From Streptomyces sp. A0642 (lineage in GTDB: Bacteria > Actinomycetota > Actinomycetes > Streptomycetales > Streptomycetaceae), in the NCBI RefSeq assembly GCF_004795105.1, contig NZ_SSBL01000001.1, positions 124,001 to 188,000 of the forward strand: a stretch of DNA of 64,000 nucleotides, given 5' to 3'. Shown here piece after piece: positions 8,421 to 16,901 of the stretch. The translations under genes and the position numbers were made by a program. The first letter of the stretch is position 1. The number at the start of each line of letters is the position of its first letter. The notes under the pieces are model-generated. The model ran no database searches, had not been told where the DNA came from, and was given only the letters and a program-made list of their open reading frames with translations.

Positions 8421-9137
8421 TCAGTCGTGCAGCCCGCATTCGGTCTTGCCGCGCCCGGCCCAGCGTCCGGCCCGTGCGTCCTCGCCCTCCAGCACCCGCC
8501 GGGTGCAGGGGGCGCAGCCCACGGAGGCGTAACCGTCCATCAGCAGCGGGTTGGTGAGCACCCCGTGCTCGGCGACGTAGGCGTCGACGTCGTCCTGGGT
8601 CCAGCGGGCGATCGGCGAGACCTTGACCTTCTGCCGCTTCTGGTCCCAGCCGACCACCGGGGTGTTCGCCCGGGTCGGGGACTCGTCGCGGCGCAGTCCG
8701 GTCGCCCAGGCCGCGTACGCGGTCAGGCCCTCCTCCAGCGGCTTGACCTTGCGCAGCTTGCAGCAGAGGTCCGGGTCGCGGTCGTGCAGCTTCGGTCCGT
8801 ACTCGGCGTCCTGCTCGGCCACGGTCTGCCGCGGGGTCAGCGTGATGACGTTGACGTCCATCACCGCCTCCACCGCGTCCCGGGTGCCGATCGTCTCGGG
8901 GAAGTGGTAGCCCGTGTCGAGGAAGACGACGTCCACGCCGGGCAGGGCCCGGGAGGCGAGGTGCGCGACGACCGCGTCCTCCATCGACGAGGTCACACAG
9001 AACCGCTTGCCGAAGGTCTCGGTGGCCCACTGGAGGATCTCCAGTGCGGAGGCGTCCTCCAGCTGCCGGCCCGCGCGCTCGGCCAGCTCCTCGAGCTCGG
9101 CTGCGGAAAGCTCCCCGGCGTGCAGAGTGTCCGTCAT
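8421..9137 (-). CDS. cysH: APS-type assimilatory sulfonucleotide reductase
   Basis: A 238-residue CysH-family reductase that converts activated sulfate to sulfite. Besides the catalytic KTECGLH tail it has the two cysteine pairs (DLCCKLRK and GCAPCTR) that bind a [4Fe-4S] cluster; by family knowledge these mark APS reductases, whereas PAPS-only enzymes lack them. PP-loop-like residues VTSSMEDAVVAHL and the block FLDTGYHFPET are present. The ATG overlaps the upstream small gene as ATGA, and its own stop overlaps the next possible start, so the whole run is tightly coupled. Confidence 0.93.
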   Translation of the reverse strand: MTDTLHAGELSAAELEELAERAGRQLEDASALEILQWATETFGKRFCVTSSMEDAVVAHLASRALPGVDVVFLDTGYHFPETIGTRDAVEAVMDVNVITLTPRQTVAEQDAEYGPKLHDRDPDLCCKLRKVKPLEEGLTAYAAWATGLRRDESPTRANTPVVGWDQKRQKVKVSPIARWTQDDVDAYVAEHGVLTNPLLMDGYASVGCAPCTRRVLEGEDARAGRWAGRGKTECGLHD

Positions 9138-9313
9138 ATCCCGTCCCCTTCACCGTCGTTGCGCTGAAGCCCCCGGGTCAGCAGGCCCAGGAACTTCAGC
9201 TGGAACGCCCGGTTGCAGGAGGCGCATTCCCAGGCCCCGTGCCCTGCCTCGTGCGGGCGCAGGTCCTCGTCGCCGCAGTAGGGGCAGTGGAACGGCGCGG
9301 CGCGTTCGCTCAT
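9134..9313 (-). CDS. Small zinc-ribbon protein of the sulfite-reductase operon
   Basis: A 59-residue protein with four cysteines in two CxxC knuckles (HCPYCGDED, then ECASCNRAFQ), a zinc ribbon, followed by a short basic/hydrophobic tail (LKFLGLLTRGLQ). Its ATG overlaps the cysI stop (ATGA) and its stop overlaps the cysH start (ATGA), so it is locked between the two reductase genes. Genes of this size and position are conserved in streptomycete sulfate-assimilation operons from memory, but no biochemical role is known to me. Coupling suggests a partner or assembly factor for the iron-sulfur enzymes on either side (inference). Confidence 0.85.
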   Translation of the reverse strand: MSERAAPFHCPYCGDEDLRPHEAGHGAWECASCNRAFQLKFLGLLTRGLQRNDGEGDGI

Positions 9314-11007
9314 GACAGCGACTCCGCACTGGCCCTGGCGGCCCAGGTCGCGAAGCGCTCGTCGTCCTCGCGCTCCTTCCGGAAGTTCTGGAGGACCCGC
9401 TCGACGTAGTCGGGGAGTTCGGCCGAAGTGACCTTCAGGCCGCGGACCTTGCGGCCGAAGCCGGCCTCCAGGCCGAGCGCTCCGCCCAGGTGCACCTGGT
9501 AGCCCTCCACCTGGTTGCCCTCGTCGTCCAGCATCAGCTGGCCCTTGAGGCCGATGTCCGCGGTCTGGATACGGGCGCAGGCGTTGGGGCAGCCGTTGAT
9601 GTTGATGGTGAGCGGCTCGTCGAACTCCGGGAGGCGGCGCTCCAGTTCGTCGATGAGCGCGGCGCCGCGCGCCTTGGTCTCGACGATCGCCAGCTTGCAG
9701 TACTCGATGCCGGTGCAGGCCATCGTGCCCCGGCGGAACGAGGACGGCTTCACCTGGAATCCGAGCGCTTCCAGACCTGCGGACAGGGACTCGACCCGGT
9801 CCTGCTCCACATCGAGGATGATCATCTTCTGCTCGACGGTGGTCCGCACCCGGCCGGAGCCGTGCGCCTCCGCGAGGTCGGCGATCTTGGCGAGGGTGGA
9901 GCCGTCGACCCGTCCGACGCGGGGCGCGAAGCCCACGTAGAACCGGCCGTCCTGCTGCGCGTGGACGCCGATGTGGTCCCGCCACCGGCTGCTGGGCTCC
10001 GCCGGAGCGGGGCCGTCCAGCAGCGGACGCTTGAGGTACTCGTCCTCCAGTACCTGGCGGAACTTGGCGACGCCCCAGTCGGCGACGAGGAACTTCAGCC
10101 GCGCGCGGTTGCGGAGCCGGCGGTAGCCGTAGTCGCGGAAGATCCCCACGACCCCGGCCCACACGTCCGCGACCTCGTCCAACGGCACCCATGCGCCCAG
10201 GCGTTCGGCCAGTCGCGGGTTGGTGGAGAGGCCGCCGCCGACCCAGAGGTCGAACCCGGGGCCGTGCTCGGGGTGCTCGACGCCGACGAAGGCGATGTCG
10301 TTGATCTCGTGCACGACGTCCTGCACCGGGGAGCCGGAGATCGCGGTCTTGAACTTGCGCGGCAGGTTGGAGAATTCGGGGCTGCCGATGTAGCGCTCGT
10401 GGATCTCGTCCAGCGCGGGGGTGCCGTCGATGATCTCGTCGGCGGCGATGCCCGCCACCGGGGAGCCGATCATCGTGCGGGGGCAGTCACCGCACGCCTC
10501 GGTCGTGGAGAGGCCGACGGCCTCCAGCTTCTCCCAGATCGCCGGGACGTCCTCGATGCGGATCCAGTGCATCTGGACGTTCTGACGGTCGGTGATGTCC
10601 GCGCTGCCGCGGGCGTACTCCTCGGAGATCTCGCCGATGACGCGGAGCTGAGCGGTGGTCAGCCTTCCGCCGTCGATGCGGACCCGCATCATGAAGTACT
10701 TGTCCTCGAGCTCCTCGGGCTCCAGGACGGCCGTCTTGCCGCCGTCGATGCCGGCCCGCCGCTGCGTGTACAGGCCCCACCAGCGCATGCGTCCGCGAAG
10801 GTCGTTGGGGTCGATCGAGTCGAAGCCGCGCTTGGAGTAGATCGTCTCAATGCGTGTCCGCACATTGAGACTGTCGTCGTCCTTCTTGAACTGCTCATTG
10901 CCGTTCAGCGGGGTGTAGTGCCCCAGGGCCCACTGACCTTCGCCACGGTGGCGTCCCGCCTTGCGGCGAGGTGCGGCGGGCGCAGGCTGTTCCGGGGTAG
11001 CGGCCAT
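9310..11007 (-). CDS. cysI: Ferredoxin-dependent sulfite (nitrite/sulfite) reductase
   Basis: A 565-residue sirohaem reductase that reduces sulfite to sulfide. The ATG at 11007 (MAATPEQ) has AAGGAC upstream; earlier codons lack a site. The sirohaem/[4Fe-4S] ligands are the pair CTGIEYC (about residue 444) and NGCPNAC (about residue 486). The N-terminal half has the repeat-1 block TDRQNVQMHWIRIEDVP and the conserved ACGDCPRTMIGSPVAG. It is the first enzyme gene of the sulfur operon and is preceded by a leader-peptide ORF. Nitrite as substrate cannot be excluded from sequence, but the cys context decides for sulfite. Confidence 0.94.
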   Translation of the reverse strand: MAATPEQPAPAAPRRKAGRHRGEGQWALGHYTPLNGNEQFKKDDDSLNVRTRIETIYSKRGFDSIDPNDLRGRMRWWGLYTQRRAGIDGGKTAVLEPEELEDKYFMMRVRIDGGRLTTAQLRVIGEISEEYARGSADITDRQNVQMHWIRIEDVPAIWEKLEAVGLSTTEACGDCPRTMIGSPVAGIAADEIIDGTPALDEIHERYIGSPEFSNLPRKFKTAISGSPVQDVVHEINDIAFVGVEHPEHGPGFDLWVGGGLSTNPRLAERLGAWVPLDEVADVWAGVVGIFRDYGYRRLRNRARLKFLVADWGVAKFRQVLEDEYLKRPLLDGPAPAEPSSRWRDHIGVHAQQDGRFYVGFAPRVGRVDGSTLAKIADLAEAHGSGRVRTTVEQKMIILDVEQDRVESLSAGLEALGFQVKPSSFRRGTMACTGIEYCKLAIVETKARGAALIDELERRLPEFDEPLTININGCPNACARIQTADIGLKGQLMLDDEGNQVEGYQVHLGGALGLEAGFGRKVRGLKVTSAELPDYVERVLQNFRKEREDDERFATWAARASAESLS

Positions 11008-11121
11008 GACGGTACGTCCTTCGGGACTGCAGGAGGGCGGCTCTGAACTGCACACTCGCGTCGAGGCGCGGCGGTGCGCAGGGTTTGCAGAGAAAGGGTG
11101 AGCGCGGCGGTGCTGGGACTC

Positions 11122-11205
11122 TCAGCTCGCCGGACAGATGGCGCTGGACATGCGGCCGAGGTCGACGTGGCGTCGACTCACCAAGGCAATTCCAGTTCCA
11201 GACAT
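11122..11205 (-). CDS. Conserved leader peptide of the cys operon (27 residues)
   Basis: A 27-codon ORF, 114 bp upstream of cysI, whose product ends SRRHVDLGRMSSAICPAS. The RRHVDL...SSAIC signature is a pattern I recognise from actinobacterial leader peptides placed in front of sulfur-metabolism genes; the single Cys codon lies four codons from the stop. Established analogy: cysteine-responsive translational attenuation. Inference: scarcity of Cys-tRNA stalls the ribosome at the Cys codon and exposes the cysI start. It is too short to be found by a normal gene caller. Confidence 0.8.
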   Translation of the reverse strand: MSGTGIALVSRRHVDLGRMSSAICPAS

Positions 11206-11391
11206 GACGGAAGCGTGTCACGCGGGTCTCGGAGCAGTCCACCACTATCCATGATGTGGACGAGACTGTCCCGAAAGGTGAGACGATGTGGCGCCCGTCA
11301 CGTGCGGGACGGGCGCGGGCCGACCGGAAAACCGGACAACCATGTGCATTTCTTACGCGGGGCGGCTGAGGGGGCGGCTAAGGGGGGGCGG

Positions 11392-12000
11392 CTAAGGAAG
11401 CAGCGTCCGGCCGGACTCCGGCCAAGGACCCGGGGTGGCGACGTCGGGCTCCAGCTCCGTCCGCGTGTCGAACAGCCGGAAGCCCCGGCGCAGATAGTTG
11501 CCCATGGCGTGGGGACCGTCCTTGGAGCAGGTGTGCACCCACACCCGCTTCGTCGCGGGCCGCTCCGGCCACCGCTCCGCCAGGTCCCACGCCCGGGCCA
11601 CCCCGTACGCGAGCAGGTGCCCCCCGATCCGGCGTCCCCGGAAGGCCGGGAGGAGACCGAAGTACATGATCTCGACCACGCCGTCGTCCTGCGGGTCCAG
11701 CTCCACGTATCCGGCCGGCGTCCCGTTGACGTAGGCCACCCAGGTCTCCACGCCCGGCCGGTCCAGCACCTCCTGCCACTGCGCGTACGTCATCGACAGC
11801 CGGTCCGTCCACTGGATGTCGCCGCCGACCGCCGTGTAGAGGAACCGGCTGAACTCCGGCAGGGGCACCTCGGACCGGACGATCCGCACGTCCGGTCCCG
11901 GCGCCGCCGCGGGCTGCAGGTCGTCGGGGGAGGTCTGCTCCAGGGACCAGACGGTCACCTCGGCGAGGGCGGGATCGGAAGGACGCGCGGGGTTGCTCAT
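11392..12000 (-). CDS. GNAT-family N-acetyltransferase
   Basis: A 202-residue GCN5-like acetyltransferase. Acetyl-CoA-binding motif A is visible as YFGLLPAFRGRRIGGHLLAYGVARAW, and the beta4 strand as GVVEIMYFGL; LRRGFRLFDTRTE is the usual C-terminal motif B region. The ATG at 12000 (MSNPARP) is chosen over an upstream in-frame codon because it gives a compact N-terminus. The roughly 75 residues before the GNAT core are not recognised. It lies upstream of the sulfur operon on the same strand but separated from it by the cys leader; substrate unknown. Confidence 0.8.
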   Translation of the reverse strand: MSNPARPSDPALAEVTVWSLEQTSPDDLQPAAAPGPDVRIVRSEVPLPEFSRFLYTAVGGDIQWTDRLSMTYAQWQEVLDRPGVETWVAYVNGTPAGYVELDPQDDGVVEIMYFGLLPAFRGRRIGGHLLAYGVARAWDLAERWPERPATKRVWVHTCSKDGPHAMGNYLRRGFRLFDTRTELEPDVATPGPWPESGRTLLP

Positions 12001-12083
12001 GACTGCCAGGGAACCACGCCCCACGGCCCCGGCCCAAGCCGGTCCCGCGGAACGGACGCCCCGGACCTGCGGGAACAGTGCGC

Positions 12084-13364
12084 TCAGGAGGCGCCGCGGG
12101 CCGCCACCACCACCGGCGCCTTCGACCGCGGCAGCAGATCGCCCGGGTGCTCCGGGCCGATCACCTCCACCTCGACGCCCTCACCGAAGCGGTACGGGCG
12201 GTGCGCCAGCACCTCCGCGAGATGGCGCCGCAGCCGCGAGATCTCGGCCCGGACCGTCACCGTCCTGGTCGGATCACCGAAGATGTCCTCCGCCAGCTCG
12301 GACGCCGTACGCCCCTCGGGGTGCAGGGCCAGCGCGTACAACAGCTCGGCATGACGCGGGGAGAGCCGCTGCGTCCACGTGCCCACCGGGCTCACCACGT
12401 TCACCAGGAGACCGCTCTGCAGGCTCAGATCCAGCACGACCCGGCGCGGCGGACTGTCCATCGCGCCGTCCGCCACCTGCACCAGCCAGCCGCCCGGCAG
12501 CGGCTCCACCCGGCACATCCCGAGCGAGGGCAGCCACACCCGGCCCGGCTGCACGGACTTCGGCAGCGGCAGCCGCTCCACCGGCGGCATTCCGGTGACC
12601 GCGGCGAGCCAGCCGTTGCCGTCCACCGCCAGCGCGCGGCCCCCCAGCCGGCTCAGCATCGGCGCCGCCACCGAACGCAGCCGGTCGATCGACCGCAGGT
12701 GCTGGACCCTGATCTCGCTCTCGGCGAGCCGGGCCACCGAACCGACCAGGGCGAGCGTCGTGGGATGGAACGTGCTCGCCGGGCCGCTGATGTCGACGAT
12801 CCCCATCAGCCGGCCGTCCCGCGGATCGCGTACCGGCGCGGCCGCGCACGTCCACCCGTGCAGACTGCGGACGAAGTGCTCCGCGGAGTGGACCTGCACC
12901 GGCGCGCGCGAGGCGAGCGCCGTACCGATCGCGTTGGTGCCGGTGATCTCCTCCGACCAGGCCGCACCCTCGGCCAGACAGATCTCGTCGGCCCGGCGCA
13001 GGATCGCGGTATGGCCCTGGCGCCACAGCACCCGGCCCTCCACATCGGTGACCACCATGATCTGCTGCGAGGCGTCCGCGATGCTCACCAGACCATCGCT
13101 GAGCAGCGGCATCACCTCGCCGAGCACGGAGCTCCGGCGCCGGTGCTCGATCTCCTCCTGCTCCAGCAGGACGCTCTGGGTGGTCTGCTCCGGGTCGATG
13201 CCACTGCGCAGCACCCGGTCCCACGAGGCCCCGATCTCCGCCCGCGGCCGGACCGGCGTCCGCTCACCCGCCATCCGCGCCTCCCGGGCACGGTGGAGCA
13301 GGCGCGTGGTGCGGTCGGACTCCTGCCCAGCCGGCCGGATCACATCGACAGGACTTGCCTCCAC
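12084..13364 (-). CDS. GAF-domain transcriptional regulator with C-terminal DNA-binding domain
   Basis: A 426-residue regulator. The GTG at 13364 is preceded by GAGGGGGAG, and no in-frame ATG fits as well. Residues 20-80 are an acidic, Arg-rich helix region (PRAEIGASWDRVLRSGIDPEQ) typical of the AcoR-like group; residues 90-210 form a GAF-type sensor (QQIMVVTDVEGRVLW, LAEGAAWSEEITGTNAIGTAL); the C-terminus (LSPRHAELLYALALHPEGRTASELAEDIFGD, TVRAEISRLRRHL) is a winged-helix of the OmpR/SARP type. By family it senses a small molecule and controls a nearby catabolic gene; the AidB-like dehydrogenase upstream on the same strand is the obvious candidate. Candidate operators occur in its own promoter. 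Confidence 0.82.
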   Translation of the reverse strand: MEASPVDVIRPAGQESDRTTRLLHRAREARMAGERTPVRPRAEIGASWDRVLRSGIDPEQTTQSVLLEQEEIEHRRRSSVLGEVMPLLSDGLVSIADASQQIMVVTDVEGRVLWRQGHTAILRRADEICLAEGAAWSEEITGTNAIGTALASRAPVQVHSAEHFVRSLHGWTCAAAPVRDPRDGRLMGIVDISGPASTFHPTTLALVGSVARLAESEIRVQHLRSIDRLRSVAAPMLSRLGGRALAVDGNGWLAAVTGMPPVERLPLPKSVQPGRVWLPSLGMCRVEPLPGGWLVQVADGAMDSPPRRVVLDLSLQSGLLVNVVSPVGTWTQRLSPRHAELLYALALHPEGRTASELAEDIFGDPTRTVTVRAEISRLRRHLAEVLAHRPYRFGEGVEVEVIGPEHPGDLLPRSKAPVVVAARGAS

Positions 13365-13470
13365 GTCGGACTCCCCCTCAGGCCTCTCGGTGCCAGTGCC
13401 ACGGCCGGCGTGTACCAGGACCGTGCCAAGCGCCACAGGGCCATCCTGCCGCTCCCGAGGTCCCGGCGTC

Positions 13471-13504
13471 GCAACTCCACACAATGGTTGCAACCCTCTG
13501 CAAC
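13471..13504. promoter_or_regulatory. Candidate operator: GCAAC repeats with a perfect palindrome
   Basis: Upstream of the GAF regulator the word GCAAC occurs at 13471, 13490 and 13500, the last two one helical turn apart, and the middle copy is the centre of the perfect palindrome GGTTGCAACC (13486-13495). It lies about 125 bp before the regulator start in the 278-bp gap after the AidB-like gene. Candidate autoregulatory site only. Confidence 0.4.
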
Positions 13505-13642
13505 TCTGGCGACGGCCCCCCGGTCGTACAAGAGTGGCGGTACACCGAGCAGCGGGGTTCCGGCTCCGGAGTCCGGTGTGTACAGCATGGGGGGTGGTGC
13601 CGTGTCGGCGCAGCACCACCCCCTGTTGCTGGCCCGCCCCGC

Positions 13643-15280
13643 TCAGCGCTCCACGGGCCGGGCCCGTTCCACGACCGAGGCCAGGTCCAGGGTGTGCGGA
13701 AGCGTCCCGAACGCCGCACCCCACTCCCCGCCCAGACGTGACGCGCAGAACGCGTCGGCCACCTCCGGCGGGGCCCAGCGCACCAGCAGCGAACCCTGAA
13801 GCACCAGAGCCATCCGTTCCACGAGCCGGCGGGCGCGCGCCTCGACCCCCTGGAGATCGGCGAGCTCGGTCAGCAGGCCCTTGATCGCCCCGTCGAGCCG
13901 GTGGTCGGCGCCCCGCGCCCGCCCCACCTCCTGGAGGAACGCGTTCAGCGCCAGCGGCTCGCGCTGCAGGGCGCGCAGCACGTCCAGCGCCTGTACGTTC
14001 CCCGAGCCCTCCCAGATCGAGTTGAGCGGCGCCTCGCGCAGCAGCCGGGGCATGCCCGACTCCTCCACGTACCCGTTGCCGCCCAGGCATTCCAGCGCCT
14101 CGGCGACCAGCGGCGTGCAGCGCTTCGTCACCCAGTACTTCGCCGTGGGCACCGCGAGGCGCAGGAAGGCCGACTCGCTCGCGGTCCCGGCGTCGTAGGC
14201 GGCCGCGAGCCGCATCGCGAGGACCGTCGCGGCCTCCGACTCCAGCGCCAGATCGGCCAGCACGTTGCGCATCAGCGGCTTGTCGACCAGCACCCCGCCG
14301 AACGCGCTGCGGTACGTGGTGTGGTGGACGGCCTGCGCGACGGCCTGCCGCATCAGCGCCGCCGAGCCCGTCACACAGTCCAGCCTGGTCGCCGCCACCA
14401 TGTCGATGATGGTGCGCACCCCGCGCCCCTCCTCACCGATCCGGCGCGCCCACGTCCCGTCGAACTCGACCTCCGCCGAGGCGTTGGACCGGTTGCCGAG
14501 CTTGTCCTTGAGCCGCTGGATCGCGAACACGTTGCGCGTGCCGTCCGGGAGCACCCGGGGCAGCAGGAAGCACGTCAGCCCTCCGGGGGCCTGCGCCAGC
14601 ACCAGGAACCCGTCGGACATCGGAGCCGAGCAGAACCACTTGTGCCCGGTGAGCAGGTACTCGCCCTCGCCGGACAGCGGCTCGGCGCGCGTCGTGTTGG
14701 ACCGCACGTCCGTGCCGCCCTGCTTCTCCGTCATGGCCATCCCGAGGAGCGCCCCGGCCTTCTGTCCGGCCGGCCGCAGCTCCTCCTCGTACACCCGCGA
14801 GGTCAGCAGCGGCTCCCACTCCGCCGCCACCGCCGGCTCGGTCCGCAGCGCGGGCACCGCCGCGTGCGTCATCGAGAGCGGGCAGCCGTGGCCCGCCTCG
14901 GCCTGCGTCCACACCAGGAAGCCCGCGGCCCGGCGCACATGCCCGCCGGGCCGGTCCCAGGCATCGGTGAGGCCCGCGGTGACGGCGTGGCCGAGGAGCC
15001 GGTGCCAGGCCGGATGGAACTCCACCTCGTCGACGCGGTGCCCGTAGCGGTCGTGGGTCCGCAGCTTCGGCGGGTTCTCGTTGGCCTGCGCTCCCCACTG
15101 CGCGGACTGGGCGGAACCGGCGGACCGGCCGAGCTCGGCGAGCCCGGTCCGCGCATCGTCGAGCACGTCCGCCGGAAGGTGCCGTTCGACGGCTTCGGCG
15201 AGGGCCAGGTCCGCGCCGAAGACGTCGTAGCCGAGGAGGGGAGGGGCCTGGTTGGACACTGTGTGGGTGGTGGCTGCCAT
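13643..15280 (-). CDS. aidB: AidB-like acyl-CoA dehydrogenase family protein
   Basis: A 545-residue flavoprotein that follows the AidB branch of the acyl-CoA dehydrogenases: N-terminal QAPPLLGYDVFGADLALAEA, ELGR..., then NENPPKLRTHDRYGHRVDEVEFHPAWH, FAD-region MAMTEKQGGTDVRSNTT and GHKWFCSAPMSDGFLVLAQA, and the C-terminal CLGGNGYVEESGMPRLLREAPLNSIWEGSGN. The ATG at 15280 (MAATTHT) is chosen. In Escherichia coli AidB belongs to the alkylation (Ada) response and binds DNA and FAD; dehydrogenase activity is weak. An Ada/AlkA gene occurs elsewhere in this window but not adjacent. Divergent from the membrane-protein gene with only 17 bp between starts. Confidence 0.88.
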   Translation of the reverse strand: MAATTHTVSNQAPPLLGYDVFGADLALAEAVERHLPADVLDDARTGLAELGRSAGSAQSAQWGAQANENPPKLRTHDRYGHRVDEVEFHPAWHRLLGHAVTAGLTDAWDRPGGHVRRAAGFLVWTQAEAGHGCPLSMTHAAVPALRTEPAVAAEWEPLLTSRVYEEELRPAGQKAGALLGMAMTEKQGGTDVRSNTTRAEPLSGEGEYLLTGHKWFCSAPMSDGFLVLAQAPGGLTCFLLPRVLPDGTRNVFAIQRLKDKLGNRSNASAEVEFDGTWARRIGEEGRGVRTIIDMVAATRLDCVTGSAALMRQAVAQAVHHTTYRSAFGGVLVDKPLMRNVLADLALESEAATVLAMRLAAAYDAGTASESAFLRLAVPTAKYWVTKRCTPLVAEALECLGGNGYVEESGMPRLLREAPLNSIWEGSGNVQALDVLRALQREPLALNAFLQEVGRARGADHRLDGAIKGLLTELADLQGVEARARRLVERMALVLQGSLLVRWAPPEVADAFCASRLGGEWGAAFGTLPHTLDLASVVERARPVER

Positions 15281-15297
15281 GCCGATACGGTAAGGAC

Positions 15298-16467
15298 GTG
15301 CAGGCAGCAAATGAAACACCCGAGCGGTCACCGGGCCGGCTCCACCGGGCCAGAGTGCTCTATCGCAACGTGTCCAAGCGCCAACTGGCCTGGCAGTTGC
15401 TGAAGGACACCGTCAATTCGTGCATGGAGTACCGCATTCTGGGACTCGCCGCCGAGGCGGCGTTCTTCACCCTGCTGTCCCTGCCCCCGCTGCTCCTCGG
15501 ACTGATCGGCCTGCTCGGGTACGTCGACGAGTGGACCAGCACCGCGACGGTCGCCTCCATCGAGCGCAACATCCTGAGCGCCGCCCACACGGTGCTCTCC
15601 GAGCGCGGCGTCAAGGACTTCGCCGAGCCGCTCCTGGCGGACGTCACCACCGGGGCCCGGCCCGACGTCATCTCGATCGGCTTCGCGATCGCGCTCTGGT
15701 CCGGCTCGCGCGCGGTCAACGTCTTCATCGACACCATCACCGTGATGTACGGGCTCGACGGCCAGCGCGGCATCGTCAAGACGCGGATGCTCGCCTTCCT
15801 GCTGTACGTGGTGGCGCTGCTGCTCGGCGCGGTCGTGCTGCCGCTGCTGGTGGTCGGCCCCGACCGGGTCGTGGAGTTCATCCCCTGGGGGACCGAGGTC
15901 ATAAGCGTCCTGTACTGGCCGCTGGTGATACTGCTGTCCATCGCCTTCCTGACGACGCTCTACCACGTGTCCGTCCCCGTCCGCTCGCCGTGGATCGAGG
16001 ACATGCCGGGCGCCCTGATGGCGCTCGCGATGTGGGTGATCGGCAGCTTCCTGCTGCGGATCTACCTCACCAGTACGGTCGAGGGGCCGACGATCTACGG
16101 GTCCCTGGCAGCCCCCATCGCCGTCCTGCTGTGGATCGGCATCTCCGCGTTCGCGGTGCTGGTGGGCGCCGCGGTCAACGCGGCCATCGACCGGGTGTGG
16201 CCGTCGGTGGCGACCGCGGCGGCCCGCGCCGCCAACGACCGGGTGCGCGCGGTGCAGGCGGCCGAGATCGTGGCCCGCGCCCAGGCGGAGAGCCGCTACG
16301 GCAGCCAGTACGACGACGAAGGGGACGGCGACGACGGCGACAGCCCGTACATGCCGTCCGAGTTCCCGGAGCGGTGGTCGCGGTTCCTGCCGCCCGACGA
16401 CGTGAAGTCCCGGCTCCAGCCGAGTCGCGAGAAGGACGCCGACAAGCCCCCGTCCCAGGACGAGTGA
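15298..16467 (+). CDS. YihY/BrkB-family membrane protein
   Basis: A 389-residue inner-membrane protein with about six hydrophobic spans (for example LGLAAEAAFFTLLSLPPLLLGLIGLLG, LLYVVALLLGAVVLPLLVV, YWPLVILLSIAFLTTLYHV, VLLWIGISAFAVLVGAAVNAA). The signatures RILGLAAEAAFFTLLSLPP and WRxxLPGA-like SPWIEDMPGALMALAMWV are typical of the YihY/UPF0761 family, whose transport role is undetermined. The C-terminal 80 residues are charged and cytoplasmic (acidic DDEGDGDDGD run). The GTG at 15298 sits only a few bases after AAGGA, so a start at a downstream GTG (15352) is possible. Confidence 0.85.
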   Translation: MQAANETPERSPGRLHRARVLYRNVSKRQLAWQLLKDTVNSCMEYRILGLAAEAAFFTLLSLPPLLLGLIGLLGYVDEWTSTATVASIERNILSAAHTVLSERGVKDFAEPLLADVTTGARPDVISIGFAIALWSGSRAVNVFIDTITVMYGLDGQRGIVKTRMLAFLLYVVALLLGAVVLPLLVVGPDRVVEFIPWGTEVISVLYWPLVILLSIAFLTTLYHVSVPVRSPWIEDMPGALMALAMWVIGSFLLRIYLTSTVEGPTIYGSLAAPIAVLLWIGISAFAVLVGAAVNAAIDRVWPSVATAAARAANDRVRAVQAAEIVARAQAESRYGSQYDDEGDGDDGDSPYMPSEFPERWSRFLPPDDVKSRLQPSREKDADKPPSQDE

Positions 16468-16482
16468 GCGCGGGCCGGCCCG

Positions 16483-16845
16483 TCAGACGGCGGGAGGGGC
16501 ACCCGGGGCCGCGGGCGCCTCGGCGGACGAGTCCGGCGACCACGACAGCTTGACCGTCAGATGGCCCTCCAGCGCGCTCTTGGCGATGACCGCCCCGGCC
16601 TCGGCGGTGATCTTCACCCCGAATTCGAGCTCCACCCCGTCCGGCTTCAGGGACCCGTCCCGGAACACCGCGAGCGCGGACTGAGCCGCCGACCGGATGC
16701 CCTGGAGCGCCTCGTCGAAGGTCCGTTCCGCCCGGGCCAGCGCATGCCCGTCGCGCGCGACCAGCTGGGCGCCCGGAGCGTGCCGGTCGACCTCGACCGT
16801 CACCGTCTCGCCGCTGTCGGTGGTGAACTGCATCAGTGCCGCCAT
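16483..16845 (-). CDS. CU044_2847-family / trypsin-co-occurring domain protein
   Basis: A 120-residue protein matching the small Trypco1 (CU044_2847) type: MQFTTDSGETVTVEVD at the start, a helical middle (TFDEALQGIRSAAQSALAVFRD), then the conserved VELEFGVKITAEAGAVIAKSALEGHLTVKLSW, a beta-sandwich half, and a Pro/Ala tail. Family members occur beside trypsin-like proteases and conflict-system modules in actinobacteria; none of those partners is adjacent here, so the link is only by family. Convergent with the YihY gene (15 bp between stops), divergent from the AraC regulator. Confidence 0.72.
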   Translation of the reverse strand: MAALMQFTTDSGETVTVEVDRHAPGAQLVARDGHALARAERTFDEALQGIRSAAQSALAVFRDGSLKPDGVELEFGVKITAEAGAVIAKSALEGHLTVKLSWSPDSSAEAPAAPGAPPAV

Positions 16846-16901
16846 GACCGCCCCCGGGGTGCGATGGTGCCCGTTCTCCGTCGGGGAACGAGACTAGTGC
16901 C

